Assembly: GCF_019793465.1 (NCBI RefSeq)
Contig: NZ_JAILYJ010000003.1
Location: 186,001 to 250,000, forward strand
Length of the DNA: 64,000 bases
DNA from: Rhizobium croatiense
Lineage (GTDB): Bacteria; Pseudomonadota; Alphaproteobacteria; Rhizobiales; Rhizobiaceae
Direction of reading: 5' to 3'
Below the pieces are notes generated by a model, which ran no database searches, had not been told where the DNA came from, and was given only the letters and a program-made list of their open reading frames with translations. Both the position numbers and the translations under genes were made by a program. This document shows, in pieces, positions 41,438 through 51,761 of the stretch; the first letter of the stretch is position 1; each line of letters begins with the position of its first letter.

Positions 41438-42405
41438 CGAACTACTTCTGCACCCTTTTTGACAGCGGTTATCTCATCAAGGGGATGGCCATGATGGAAA
41501 GCCTCGTCGAGTGGTGCCCTGACGCGCATATTTTCGTGCTCTGCATGGATCAGAAGACGCAGGAGATATTAACCGCTTTCAACAGGTCCTACATCACTTG
41601 TATTGCACTTGCGGATATCGAGACGCCGGAGCTCTTAGAAGCGAAGAAATCGCGTGGCGTTGCCGAATATTGCTGGACCCTGTCACCGTGTCTCCCGACC
41701 TACGTGCTGCAGCATCATCCGGAAATCGATTTTATTACCTATCTCGACTCCGACCTGCTGTTCTATTCGCCGATCCGTCCCATCCTCGACGAAATCGGTG
41801 ATCGTTCCATCGCAATTATCGAGCATCGTTTTGCGCCCCGGCTGCAGGACAGGGAAGTGAACGGCCGTTTCTGTGTGGAATGGGTGAGCTTCCGGCGCGA
41901 CGAGGAGGGGATGCGTTGCCTTTCCCGTTGGCGTGAGCAGTGCATCGAATGGTGCTACTATCGCCTCGAAGACGGCAAAATGGGTGATCAGAAATATTTG
42001 GACGAGTGGCCCGTCCTCTACCCAAAGTGCCATATTATCGCTCACCCGGGAGCAGGGATTGCGCCTTGGAATTACGAGAAGCTGCGCTTCACGGAGGATA
42101 GCTCAGGCCAGATATTCGTCGACGGCGCGCCGTTGATCTTCTACCATTTCCATCAGTTTCAGCTGCTGGCTGACGGCGATTTCGACAGACTGTCCGCTTT
42201 CTACACTTCTGTCTGCAGGGAACCCGACCCTGTCTACGCAGCATATGAAGCTGCGCTCATGCGAGCGCTTTCGGAGATAAGAACGATCTCACCAGGATTT
42301 TCCGGCGGCCTTCGCGAGGCTGGTGCTGTCGCGAGGCGTAGATGGGCACAACGCTACATCCCGTTCGGCGTTAAGCGCGTTCTGCACCGCCTGCTGCGCT
42401 ATTGA
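41434..42405 (+). CDS. Glycosyltransferase of GT8/nucleotide-diphospho-sugar transferase type
   Basis: The 323-aa protein begins TNYFCTLFDSGYLIKGMAMM and carries the DXD motif in FITYLDSDLLFYSPIRPI. MGDQKYLDEWPVLY and the late HPGAGIAPWNYEKL are typical of retaining GT-A transferases of this group. It is the last gene of the plus-strand run; the start ATG overlaps the preceding stop. The next 48 bases hold no clear terminator before the convergent rfbB. Confidence 0.82.
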   Translation: MTNYFCTLFDSGYLIKGMAMMESLVEWCPDAHIFVLCMDQKTQEILTAFNRSYITCIALADIETPELLEAKKSRGVAEYCWTLSPCLPTYVLQHHPEIDFITYLDSDLLFYSPIRPILDEIGDRSIAIIEHRFAPRLQDREVNGRFCVEWVSFRRDEEGMRCLSRWREQCIEWCYYRLEDGKMGDQKYLDEWPVLYPKCHIIAHPGAGIAPWNYEKLRFTEDSSGQIFVDGAPLIFYHFHQFQLLADGDFDRLSAFYTSVCREPDPVYAAYEAALMRALSEIRTISPGFSGGLREAGAVARRRWAQRYIPFGVKRVLHRLLRY

Positions 42406-42453
42406 CCCAGCGCAGCTTCGAGGCACGAGCTATTATGAAATGGGTCAGTATTC

Positions 42454-43509
42454 TTATCGGTACTGGCGGTCGATCCACTGGCGGTAGCTGCCGCTTGTGA
42501 CGTTTTTTACCCAGGCTTCGTTGGCGAGATACCATTGGACAGTCTTGCGAATGCCTGTCTCGAACGTCTCGCTCGGGCGCCAGTCCAGGTCGCGCTCGAT
42601 TTTATCAGCATCGATGGCATACCGGCGATCATGACCGGGCCGGTCCCGCACAAAGGCGATCTGGGACTGGTAGCTTGCCGCATCCGGCAGCGGTCTCAAT
42701 TCGTCGAGGATCTCGCAGAGCGTATTGACGACCGACAGGTTCGTCAGTTCGTTCCTGCCGCCTACATTGTAGGTTTCGCCGACTTTTCCATTCTCCAGAA
42801 CGCGTCGGATCGCGCTGCAATGATCCTTGACGAACAGCCAGTCGCGCACCTGCATTCCGTCACCGTAGATCGGGATCTGTTTGCCTGAGAGGGCATTATG
42901 AATGACCAGGGGAATAAGCTTTTCGGGAAAGTGATAGGGGCCGTAGTTGTTCGAACAGTTCGTCGTCAGAACAGGCAGGCCATAGGTGTGATGATAGGCG
43001 CGCACCAGATGATCGCTGGCCGCCTTGCTGGCGGAATAGGGGCTGTTCGGCTCGTATTTGCGCTGTTCGCTGAAAGCGGCCTCCGTCGGAGCCAGAGAGC
43101 CGTAGACTTCGTCCGTCGATACATGGAGAAAACGAAAGCCGGCGCGGAAGGCTTCATTCTGTGCGGCAAGAAATCCGCGGGTCGCCTCCAGCAGGCGAAA
43201 CGTGCCGACGATATTCGTCTGGATAAATTCTTCGGGACCGTAAATCGATCGGTCGACGTGGCTTTCGGCGGCGAAGTTCAGGATTGCCCGCGGACGATGG
43301 AATCGGAGCAGTTCCTCGACGAGATCATGGTCCGCGATGCTGCCTTTGACAAAGAGATGGCGCGGATCGTTCCAGACGGAAGCGAGATTTTCCAGATTGC
43401 CGGCATAGGTCAGCACATCTAAATTGACGACCGGTTCATCCTGAAGCGCAAGCCAATCGAGCACGAAGTTCGCGCCGATGAAACCAGCTCCTCCCGTCAC
43501 TAGGATCAT
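42454..43509 (-). CDS. rfbB: dTDP-glucose 4,6-dehydratase
   Basis: The 351-aa extended SDR has MILVTGGAGFIGANFVLDWL, NFAAESHVDRSIYGPEEFIQ, HVSTDEVYGSL and YSASKAASDHLVRAYHHTYG. ATG 43509 has a perfect AAGGAGG; the open frame further upstream is not coding. It converts dTDP-glucose from RfbA to the 4-keto-6-deoxy sugar used by the ketoisomerase/aminotransferase pair. It converges on the big operon and diverges from gmd. RfbC and RfbD are absent, so rhamnose is not necessarily made here. Confidence 0.95.
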   Translation of the reverse strand: MILVTGGAGFIGANFVLDWLALQDEPVVNLDVLTYAGNLENLASVWNDPRHLFVKGSIADHDLVEELLRFHRPRAILNFAAESHVDRSIYGPEEFIQTNIVGTFRLLEATRGFLAAQNEAFRAGFRFLHVSTDEVYGSLAPTEAAFSEQRKYEPNSPYSASKAASDHLVRAYHHTYGLPVLTTNCSNNYGPYHFPEKLIPLVIHNALSGKQIPIYGDGMQVRDWLFVKDHCSAIRRVLENGKVGETYNVGGRNELTNLSVVNTLCEILDELRPLPDAASYQSQIAFVRDRPGHDRRYAIDADKIERDLDWRPSETFETGIRKTVQWYLANEAWVKNVTSGSYRQWIDRQYR

Positions 43510-43687
43510 ATTTCCTCCTTGGAGATCAGACAGTTTGTGATGCTCTAGTCTCATTGCCCCGGCCTCAGGTCAACCGCGGAGATCCAAAATGCTGATTTCG
43601 CTTGGGCGCGCGCGGTTATATAAAGGTTGCGCTCGTTTCGTCGTTTCCATAAACACATCCCAAGGATTGCATCGAAAGACGACGTGA

Positions 43688-44752
<1,065 letters not shown>

Positions 44753-45706
44753 GTGTCCGACTTGTCCAACAAGAAAATCTGGGTGGCTGGCCATCGGGGT
44801 ATGGTGGGCAGCGCTCTTGTGCGCAGGCTTCACTCAGAAAATTGCACGGTCATCACGGCAACACGGCAGGAGCTCGATCTGAAGCGGCAGGACGAAGTCG
44901 AAAGATTCGTCCAGACCAACAGACCGGATGCGATCATCCTCGCGGCTGCCAAGGTTGGCGGGATTCTGGCGAACGACACGCTTCCGGCCGATTTTCTCTA
45001 CGACAACCTGATCATCGAGGCCAATATCTTCGAAGCCGCGCATCGCAGTGGCGTCGACAGGCTTCTGTTTCTGGGGTCGAGTTGCATTTATCCCAAATTT
45101 GCGCCGCAGCCGATTCCTGAAGATGCGCTTCTGACCGGCCCGCTCGAGCCGACCAACGAATGGTATGCCGTCGCCAAGATTGCCGGCATCAAGCTGGCGG
45201 AAGCCTACCGCAAGCAGCACGGGCGCGATTATATTTCTGCCATGCCCACCAATCTTTATGGTCCGGGCGATAATTTCGATCTGCAATCCAGTCACGTCCT
45301 GCCGGCGCTCATTCGCAAAGCCCACCTGGCAAAGGTGACGGAGGCGCCCGAAATTACCATCTGGGGAACCGGAACGCCGCGGCGGGAATTTCTTCACGTC
45401 AATGATTGTGCCGATGCGCTCGTTTTCCTGTTGAGAAATTATTCCGACGCTGAGCACGTCAATGTCGGTTCGGGAGAGGATATCGAAATCGTTGAACTCG
45501 CGCGCTTGGTTTGCCGCGTTGTCGGTTATGAAGGAAAAATCGCCCACGACCTCTCCAAGCCGGACGGTACCCCGCGCAAGCTCATGAGCAACGACAAGCT
45601 GAAGAACATGGGCTGGAAGCCGGGCATCTCGCTGGAGGAGGGGGTTCGCGCCGTATATGAATGGTTTCTGCAGGTCGAAGGCAACGGCGCCACGGTGCGA
45701 CAGTAG
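44753..45706 (+). CDS. fcl: GDP-L-fucose synthase
   Basis: The 317-aa bifunctional 3,5-epimerase/4-reductase has IWVAGHRGMVGSALVRRLHS, AAKVGGILANDTLPADFLYD, FLGSSCIYPKFAPQPIPEDA, NEWYAVAKIAGIKLAEAYRK and VHVGSGEDIEIVELA-like cofactor segments. The start is GTG 44753 directly after the gmd stop. With Gmd it supplies GDP-L-fucose for the O-antigen. The next 191 bases show no gene and mark the border to the catabolic region. Confidence 0.95.
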   Translation: MSDLSNKKIWVAGHRGMVGSALVRRLHSENCTVITATRQELDLKRQDEVERFVQTNRPDAIILAAAKVGGILANDTLPADFLYDNLIIEANIFEAAHRSGVDRLLFLGSSCIYPKFAPQPIPEDALLTGPLEPTNEWYAVAKIAGIKLAEAYRKQHGRDYISAMPTNLYGPGDNFDLQSSHVLPALIRKAHLAKVTEAPEITIWGTGTPRREFLHVNDCADALVFLLRNYSDAEHVNVGSGEDIEIVELARLVCRVVGYEGKIAHDLSKPDGTPRKLMSNDKLKNMGWKPGISLEEGVRAVYEWFLQVEGNGATVRQ

Positions 45707-45897
45707 CGATCCAGCCGTTTAGAATCGCATCGATAACAATTGCGTCGCAGATCCGTTGGAGCGGCAAGATCAGCTGCCGTCATGGCGCGGCGCAGGTCCG
45801 ATGTCTCGCCGTAAGCGGCGCTGTTGATCGAAGCACGCGATGACGCTCTGCCTCACGCCAATCATTCAATCCATCGTAATTGTGATGCCGCGGACGC

Positions 45898-47427
45898 CTA
45901 CCGCCTGAAATCACTGCCGGGCTTCGAGCGGCACTCCTCCAGCGCCTCCTTGCGCAATATATGTTTGATCACTTTTCCGGATCCGGTTCTTGGAAGCTCG
46001 TCGACAAAGCGGAACTCTTTTGGAACCTTGTAGCGGGCAATCAACGACTGGCAGTGATGGGCGAGTTGGTCACTGTCGAGGTCCTGCCCCGGCGCGGCAA
46101 CGACGTAGGCGCGACCGACCTCGCCCCATCGCTCGTCGGGAATGCCGACCACAGCTACCTCGCGCACACCGGGATGTTCCGAAAGCGCGGCCTCAACCTC
46201 GACGGGATAGACGTTCTCGCCGCCGGAAATGAACATGTCCTTGCGGCGGTCGACAATCGTGATGTAGCCGTCTTCGTCGCGCCGCCCAACGTCTCCGGTG
46301 CGGATCCAGCCGTCCTCGGTGAAGCTGCGTTCACGTTCCTCCGGCCGGTTCCAGTATCCGCCGATCACGTTCGGACCGAAGACCAGAATCTCGCCCGGCG
46401 TGCCGTCAGTCACGTCTCGGTCATCCTCGTCCACCAGCCGCACCGCCGTCAGTGGCCCAGGAACGCCCGCGGCTCCCGCTTTGCTGCGCAGCAGGTCGCG
46501 TGAGAGCGGCATGCCAAGCGTGGTGCCGGTTTCGGTCATGCCGTAGCCATCCACCACCCGCACGCCACGGTCGAGCCACCAGCGGATGTGCGCCGCCGGA
46601 TTGGGCGCGCCGCCGGTGAACAGCGCCTTGAGCTTCGTCCAGCGTTCGGGTGCGAAGTTTGGCGTCTGGCGCAGCGCCTCGGCCATTTGCGGCACGCAGA
46701 AATAGTGCGTGACGCCGAAGTCAGGGTTGCCGAGCCGGTCGTTGGTCTTTTCCGCGTCGAAACCGGGAGAGACAATGAACGTGCCGCCGCGCAGCAAGGG
46801 CGGCCAGATCTGTGCGACGATGCCGATCACATGGAACATCGGGGTGTCGCACAGAAATATGCAGCCGGTATCGACCTCCCCGAGCACGTTGAAATTTATC
46901 GCCGTGGCCAGAAGAAATCGGGCAGTGATCAGCGCTCCCTTCGGAACCCCTGAAGTGCCGGAGGTGTAGAGAATGATGCAGGTGTCGCAGCCCGAACGCA
47001 GGGGACAGCGCGGCGCTGGATCGAAGGCAGACATTTCGGAAGCGAAGGAGGAGAAGCTGTAGCTCCGGCAACCCGGTGGCAGGGGGGGAATCTCATCGTC
47101 GGTATAGAGAATGGCTGGGGTGCAGTCCTCCAGCAGGAGCGCCAATTCCTGCTGCGACAGCCGCCAATTCAGTGGCACGAAAATCGCGCCGAGCCGCATC
47201 AACGCCTGTTGCAGGATGATCTGGTATACGCTGTTGCGCGCAAGGACGGCGATCCGGTCGCCTTTACCGATGCCCTCGTGATGCAACAGGGCGACTGCAC
47301 GTTGGATATCCGCATCGAGTTCGCGGTAGTTCCAACGGCGATCGCTTGCAAGGTCAGTGCAGGCAAGCGAATCCGGTCGAAGGCGCACGTGCAGCGCTGC
47401 CGGATCGGGGCAAAAAAACTCCTGCAT
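45898..47427 (-). CDS. Feruloyl-CoA / hydroxycinnamoyl-CoA synthetase (ANL family)
   Basis: The 509-aa AMP-forming ligase has IILYTSGTSGVPKGALIT (P-loop, about 151-168), GYGMTETGTT, GWIRTGDVGRRDEDGYITIV, and the A10 lysine in PRTGSGKVIKHILRKEAL. It activates ferulate, caffeate or p-coumarate as CoA esters; specificity is inferred from the downstream-acting hydratase/lyase and vanillin dehydrogenase in the same operon. GAGGAGGAGAAAG precedes ATG 47427. It is the third gene of the vdh-ech-fcs unit. Confidence 0.88.
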   Translation of the reverse strand: MQEFFCPDPAALHVRLRPDSLACTDLASDRRWNYRELDADIQRAVALLHHEGIGKGDRIAVLARNSVYQIILQQALMRLGAIFVPLNWRLSQQELALLLEDCTPAILYTDDEIPPLPPGCRSYSFSSFASEMSAFDPAPRCPLRSGCDTCIILYTSGTSGVPKGALITARFLLATAINFNVLGEVDTGCIFLCDTPMFHVIGIVAQIWPPLLRGGTFIVSPGFDAEKTNDRLGNPDFGVTHYFCVPQMAEALRQTPNFAPERWTKLKALFTGGAPNPAAHIRWWLDRGVRVVDGYGMTETGTTLGMPLSRDLLRSKAGAAGVPGPLTAVRLVDEDDRDVTDGTPGEILVFGPNVIGGYWNRPEERERSFTEDGWIRTGDVGRRDEDGYITIVDRRKDMFISGGENVYPVEVEAALSEHPGVREVAVVGIPDERWGEVGRAYVVAAPGQDLDSDQLAHHCQSLIARYKVPKEFRFVDELPRTGSGKVIKHILRKEALEECRSKPGSDFRR

Positions 47428-47457
47428 CTTTCTCCTCCTCCTGCCCTCCTCAGGGCG

Positions 47458-48288
47458 TCAGCGGGGCTGGCGATCCTTGTCGTAAGCGCCAAGACCCGGC
47501 CTGTAGGACTTCTCGTCGATGAACTGACGAATGCCCTCCTTGCGCCCTTCATCGTCGAACGAGTTGGCCGCCTCCTGGGCGCGGACGAGGTAGTCCTCCG
47601 CCTCATCGTAGGTCATCACGCCGACGCGGCGCACGGCGTCCTTGGTGGCTTTCAGCGCCACAGGGTTCTTTTCGAGCAGCACCTTCGCGACCTCGGTAAC
47701 CCGGCTCTTGAGCGCCGCGAGCGGCAAGCTCTCGTTGACGAGACCCCAATCCGCCGCGGTTCTCCCGTCGATCGGCTCGCCCGTGAGCGCATGGTACATG
47801 GCCTTGCGGAAGGACAGTAGCTCGACCGCGACCTTGGTCGCGCCGCCGCCCGGCAGGATACCCCAGTTGATTTCCGAAAGGCCGAACTTTGCTTCATGCG
47901 CCGCGAAGGCGAGATCGCAGGCGAAGAGCGGACCGTAACCGCCGCCGAAGCACCAGCCATTGATCATGGCGATGGTCGGCTTCTGGTACCAGCGCAGCCG
48001 GCGCCACCAGCCGTAACTCTCGCGCTGCGACTTGCGGACGCCCTTGAGACCCTCCGCCTCCGTCTCGCGGAAATATTCCTTGAGGTCCATGCCGGCCGTC
48101 CAGGCGGCGCCTTCGCCGGTGAGTACCAGGACTCCCACATCTTCCCGGAACTCGAGTTCGTCGAGCACCTCCATCATCGCGCGATTGAGCGTCGGGCTCA
48201 TTGCGTTGCGCTTGTCGGGCCGGTTGAAGCGCACCCAGGCGATGCGGTCGACGACATCATAGGCGACGGTGTCTATATCGTTGGCCAT
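47458..48288 (-). CDS. ech: p-Hydroxycinnamoyl/feruloyl-CoA hydratase-lyase (crotonase family)
   Basis: The 276-aa crotonase-fold enzyme has FNRPDKRNAMSPTLNRAMME, TGEGAAWTAGMDLKEYFRET (oxyanion hole), WWRRLRWYQKPTIAMINGWC, FGGGYGPLFACDLAFAAHEA and FGLSEINWGILPGG (catalytic Glu). The WWRRLR and YQKPTIAMINGWCFGGG pattern is characteristic of HCHL/Ech, which splits feruloyl-CoA into vanillin and acetyl-CoA. AAGGAGGG precedes ATG 48288; the longer open frame upstream is not coding. Confidence 0.92.
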   Translation of the reverse strand: MANDIDTVAYDVVDRIAWVRFNRPDKRNAMSPTLNRAMMEVLDELEFREDVGVLVLTGEGAAWTAGMDLKEYFRETEAEGLKGVRKSQRESYGWWRRLRWYQKPTIAMINGWCFGGGYGPLFACDLAFAAHEAKFGLSEINWGILPGGGATKVAVELLSFRKAMYHALTGEPIDGRTAADWGLVNESLPLAALKSRVTEVAKVLLEKNPVALKATKDAVRRVGVMTYDEAEDYLVRAQEAANSFDDEGRKEGIRQFIDEKSYRPGLGAYDKDRQPR

Positions 48289-48358
48289 AGGGCCCTCCTT
48301 GCATGTGCACAGCCTCGGCCGGTCGGCCGGAACGGTTTCTACGAATCTGTTCGGCCGT

Positions 48359-49810
48359 TCAGAGCGGAAAGCGACCGGGCTCGGTCTCGATGGTGATCCA
48401 GCGCAACTCGGTGAACTCGGCGATGCCGGCTTTGCCGCCGAAGCGCCCGTAACCCGAGGCCTTGGTGCCGCCGAAGGGCATCTGCGCCTCGTCGTGAACC
48501 GTCGGGCCATTGATATGGCAGATGCCGGAACGGATGCGACGCGCCACCGACAGTGCCCGCGCCGCGTCGCGGCTGAACACCGCCGCGGACAGGCCGTACT
48601 CACTGTCATTTGCGAGGCTGACTGCGTCCTCCTCGTCTTTCGCGCGCAGGATGGCGACGACCGGGCCGAAGCTTTCCTCGGAATAGAGGCGCATGTCGGA
48701 GGTCACTTTGTCGACCACCTGGGCCGGCATGAGCACCCCTTCCGCAACGCCGGCCCCGGTCACCGTTGCGCCCTTGGCCACGGCGTCTGCGATCAGCGCT
48801 TCGACCTTCTCGACCGTGCGCACATCGACGACGGCGCCGAGCGGGGTCGCTCCCTTGCGCGGGTCGCCAGCCTTCAAGGCCCTGGCGCGTTCGGTGAACT
48901 TTGCCACGAATTCTTCCGCTACGTCGGGAACGACGATGATCCGTTCGGTCGACATGCAGATCTGGCCCTGGTTGAAGAAGGCGCCGAAGATCGCGGCCTT
49001 CACCGCCTCGTCAACGTCGGCGTCCTTTAAGACGAGGAGCGGCGCCTTACCGCCGAGTTCCAGGAGCACCGGCTTCAACTGTCGGGCCGCACGTTCGGCG
49101 ATGATGCGGCCGACCTCGGTGGAGCCGGTGAAGTTGATGCGACGGACGGCCGGATGGTCGATCAGCGCCCCGACGACGTCACCCGCATCCTCCGGCGCGT
49201 TGGTTACGAGGCTGACCACCCCGCCGGGCAAGCCGCCCTCCTCGAGCGCCTCTACGATCAGCGCGTGGGTGCGAGGGCAGATCTCCGACGCCTTGAAGAC
49301 GACGCTGTTGCCGCAAGCAAGCGGGGTTGCGAGAGCGCGGACGCCGAGAATAACCGGCGCATTCCAAGGCGCGATGCCGAGCACGACGCCGGCCGGCTCG
49401 CGGGTCGCCATGGCGAGGCAGCCCGGCTTATCAGAGGGAATCACTTCGCCGGCGACCTGCGTCGTGAGCGCGGCCGCCTCGCGCAGCATGGACGAGGCGA
49501 GCATGACGTTGAAGCGAGCCCAGGCCTCGGTTGCGCCAATCTCGGAGGCCATTGCGGCGACGAAGGCGTCCCCCTTAGCGGCGAGCGCGTCTGCTGCTTT
49601 CAGGAGCACGGCGCGGCGAGCATTGGGCCCGAGCCCGGCCCAGGAGGGGAAGGCGGTCGCCGCCGCGTCGACTGCAGCGACGGCATCGGCAACGGTGGCC
49701 GCGGCGGCTTCGGTCGCCACCTCGCCGGTTACCGGATTCTGTCGTCGGAATGTCCGGCCGGTAGAGGCGGCATGTTCCGCCCCGGCAATACGCATTGACA
49801 CGAAAGTCAT
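48359..49810 (-). CDS. vdh: Vanillin/benzaldehyde-type NAD-dependent aldehyde dehydrogenase
   Basis: The 483-aa ALDH has GIAPWNAPVILGVRALATPL, INFTGSTEVGRIIAERAARQ, catalytic Glu in LLELGGKAPL and catalytic Cys in FFNQGQICMSTERI. It should oxidise vanillin or 4-hydroxybenzaldehyde to the acid for entry into the protocatechuate pathway. AGGAGA lies before ATG 49810. It is the first gene of the unit and faces a MarR regulator across a 103-bp region with two operator-like palindromes. Confidence 0.9.
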   Translation of the reverse strand: MTFVSMRIAGAEHAASTGRTFRRQNPVTGEVATEAAAATVADAVAAVDAAATAFPSWAGLGPNARRAVLLKAADALAAKGDAFVAAMASEIGATEAWARFNVMLASSMLREAAALTTQVAGEVIPSDKPGCLAMATREPAGVVLGIAPWNAPVILGVRALATPLACGNSVVFKASEICPRTHALIVEALEEGGLPGGVVSLVTNAPEDAGDVVGALIDHPAVRRINFTGSTEVGRIIAERAARQLKPVLLELGGKAPLLVLKDADVDEAVKAAIFGAFFNQGQICMSTERIIVVPDVAEEFVAKFTERARALKAGDPRKGATPLGAVVDVRTVEKVEALIADAVAKGATVTGAGVAEGVLMPAQVVDKVTSDMRLYSEESFGPVVAILRAKDEEDAVSLANDSEYGLSAAVFSRDAARALSVARRIRSGICHINGPTVHDEAQMPFGGTKASGYGRFGGKAGIAEFTELRWITIETEPGRFPL

Positions 49811-49866
49811 TTGTCTCCTCCCAAAGACGGTCGGCGACGCTCGAAAGCTGCCGGCGAAAGAACCGC

Positions 49867-49901
49867 TATGTCATATAGCGGATTGACTGTTATGTGACAT
49901 A
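49867..49901. promoter_or_regulatory. Two palindromic MarR-type operators between vdh and marR
   Basis: TATGTGACATA (49891-49901) is a perfect 11-bp palindrome. TATGTCATATA (49867-49877) is a near copy, with centres 24 bp apart. GCTATGTCA (49865-49873) and TGACATAGC (49895-49903) also form a perfect 9-bp inverted pair. They lie 13-47 bp before marR and in the vdh upstream region, as expected for a repressor that controls both directions and is released by a hydroxycinnamoyl-CoA. Confidence 0.65.
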
Positions 49902-49913
49902 GCATTATGAAGA

Positions 49914-50423
49914 ATGCAAGTGCCAATGAGAGACGTCGTCATGCCTTTGGAAAAGACGCAGCCCGAGCAGGATCCCGAAGACGCAAAGATTTGCCGGCTG
50001 CAAGACCTGGTGGGCTACCATCTACGCCGTGCCTCGGTTTTCGACCTGCAAGGGGCCGTTTCGGCGCTCGAGCCTGCGAACACACGGCCTGTGCCGATGA
50101 GCGTGTTGCTCAGTATCATCGAGACACCCGGCATCAGCTCGGCGGAGATCTGCCGTGCGCTCGGCATGCAGAGGGCAAACATCGTACCGATCCTGGCGGA
50201 GCTCGAGGAACGGGGGCTTTTTCTGCGCGAGGCGGACGAGTCCGACCAGCGCATCCAGCGACTCTTCCCGACCCGTCGGGGCGAGGAGGAGGCGGCGGCG
50301 TGGCTGGCACTCGTTTCCGAACATGAACGTAGCATGCTCCGTCGCCTGACGGCGGAGGAACAGACGGAGCTTCGTCGGCTATTGGCGAAGATCTGGCAGG
50401 AGGATGGGCCGAAGCAGGGCTAG
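49914..50423 (+). CDS. MarR-family transcriptional regulator of the hydroxycinnamate genes
   Basis: The 169-aa protein has a winged helix at about 60-135: LSIIETPGISSAEICRALGM, QRANIVPILAELEERGLFLR, the wing EADESDQRIQRLFPTRRGEE. It resembles FerR/CouR-type repressors, which bind feruloyl- or coumaroyl-CoA. ATGs at 49914, 49926 and 49941 are all possible starts; the first is used. It is divergent from vdh and 47 nt ahead of an aromatic-acid transporter. Confidence 0.87.
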   Translation: MQVPMRDVVMPLEKTQPEQDPEDAKICRLQDLVGYHLRRASVFDLQGAVSALEPANTRPVPMSVLLSIIETPGISSAEICRALGMQRANIVPILAELEERGLFLREADESDQRIQRLFPTRRGEEEAAAWLALVSEHERSMLRRLTAEEQTELRRLLAKIWQEDGPKQG

Positions 50424-50470
50424 GCCTGCAACCAGCGGGGAGGTAGGAACCCGCTTTCTGGGAGGACGAA

Positions 50471-51679
50471 ATGCAGATTACCATCGACCACCGCTCCGGC
50501 GGGCGGCGAGCGCTCTTGCTCGCATTCATGGCAGCCGTCATCGAAGGCTTCGACCTGCAGGCGGCTGGCGTCGCGGTGCCCAAGTTGGCGCCGGCGTTTG
50601 GGCTCACGCCCCAACAGATCGGACTTTTCTTCTCGTCGGCGACGGTCGGCCTGATCTTCGGGGCGCTCGCCGGCGGACGGGTTGCCGATGCTTGGGGTAG
50701 GCGCTCCGGACTCGTGCTTTCGCTGGTGACCTTCGGGATATTCTCGGCCGCCACCGCCTATGTCACCAGCTTCGAACAGCTCGTCGTCATGCGCTTCCTG
50801 ACCGGGGTCGGTCTCGGCGGCGCCTTGCCGAACCTCGTCAACATCGCCGCGGAATCGACAGATCCTAGCCGCCGGGGGCGCGCTGTCTCCATCATGTATG
50901 CCGGCGTCCCCCTGGGCGGGGCCGTGGCAAGTGGCGTCGCCATTCTCGGCCTGCACGGCGGCGACTGGCACTCGATCTTCCTCGTGGGCGGCATCATGCC
51001 GTTGCTGGTCGCGCCGGCCATCCACATCCTGCTGCCGCCGCTCGGCGTGGTGAAGAGCGAGGCGAAATCCACCTCGGGAGCTCTTTCGCGCATTCTGGCG
51101 CCGCAGACGCTGCTTACCACGGTGGCTCTCTGGGTGTCGTTCTTTCTCGGGCTGCTCGTCGTCTATCTGCTCTTGAACTGGATGCCGCAGCTTCTCGTCT
51201 CCCGCGGCCTTGCCCGTGAGGAGGCCTCTTTCGTCCAGATCCTGTTCAACCTGGGCGGCGCGGCAGGTAGCCTCGTCGGCGGTCGGATGCTCGACCAGAG
51301 GAACCCGGTGATGCCGGTCGCGCTCGGCTTCGCGGCCGCGGCCGCAGCTTTGCTTATGCTCAGCCTGCTGCCCGCACATCTCGGGCTCACCCTCATGGCT
51401 GGAGCGCTGGTGGGCGGTGCTATCCTTTGCGTGCAGGCAATCCTCTACGGCGTGGCGCCTCAATGCTATCCCTTCGAAATCCGTGGCACCGGTGTCGGCG
51501 TGGCGGTGGCCGTCGGGCGGCTCGGTTCCATCGCGGGACCATTGCTGGCGGGTTTTCTCGTCGCCGGCGGCAGCAGCCCGTCTGACGTGATCTTCGCGCT
51601 TGTTCCGATCACGCTTCTGGCGGGGTTGACCACCGTTCTGCTGCTGGCGCGACGGGAACGTGCCTTGCAGGCGGCCTGA
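50471..51679 (+). CDS. MFS aromatic-acid:H+ symporter (AAHS/PcaK-like)
   Basis: The 402-aa protein has twelve membrane segments. EGFDLQAAGVAVPKLAPAFG replaces the DGFD motif of PcaK-type carriers in helix 1, and the loop 2-3 motif GGRVADAWGRRSGL and the loop 8-9 motif GGRMLDQRNP are present. It most likely imports ferulate, coumarate or vanillate. GGAGG lies before ATG 50471. It follows the MarR gene and ends in a hairpin shared with the convergent calA-like gene. Confidence 0.9.
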   Translation: MQITIDHRSGGRRALLLAFMAAVIEGFDLQAAGVAVPKLAPAFGLTPQQIGLFFSSATVGLIFGALAGGRVADAWGRRSGLVLSLVTFGIFSAATAYVTSFEQLVVMRFLTGVGLGGALPNLVNIAAESTDPSRRGRAVSIMYAGVPLGGAVASGVAILGLHGGDWHSIFLVGGIMPLLVAPAIHILLPPLGVVKSEAKSTSGALSRILAPQTLLTTVALWVSFFLGLLVVYLLLNWMPQLLVSRGLAREEASFVQILFNLGGAAGSLVGGRMLDQRNPVMPVALGFAAAAAALLMLSLLPAHLGLTLMAGALVGGAILCVQAILYGVAPQCYPFEIRGTGVGVAVAVGRLGSIAGPLLAGFLVAGGSSPSDVIFALVPITLLAGLTTVLLLARRERALQAA

Positions 51680-51706
51680 CGCGGGGATCAGCGCAGGAAC
51701 AGCAAT

Positions 51707-51732
51707 GAGGAGGCCACCGAGGTGGCCTTCTC
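51707..51732. terminator. Probable bidirectional terminator between the MFS gene and calA
   Basis: GAGGAGGCCAC (51707-51717) pairs with GTGGCCTTCTC (51722-51732), giving an 11-bp stem with one G-T pair and loop CGAG. No long T-run is present, so termination may be partial. Confidence 0.55.
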
Positions 51733-51761
51733 AAATGCCTGCTTGCACGTCGGTCTTCGGT

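Noticed and set aside
43602..43624. Possible gmd promoter (TTGGGC ... TATATAAA)
   Set aside because: The AT-rich -10 is attractive, but the spacing to any -35-like hexamer is wrong.
45707..45897. Possible gene or decayed DUF2934-like fragment between fcl and the acyl-CoA synthetase
   Set aside because: A short minus-strand phrase NDWREAERHR is suggestive, but there is no start, no continuation and too few residues to support a call.
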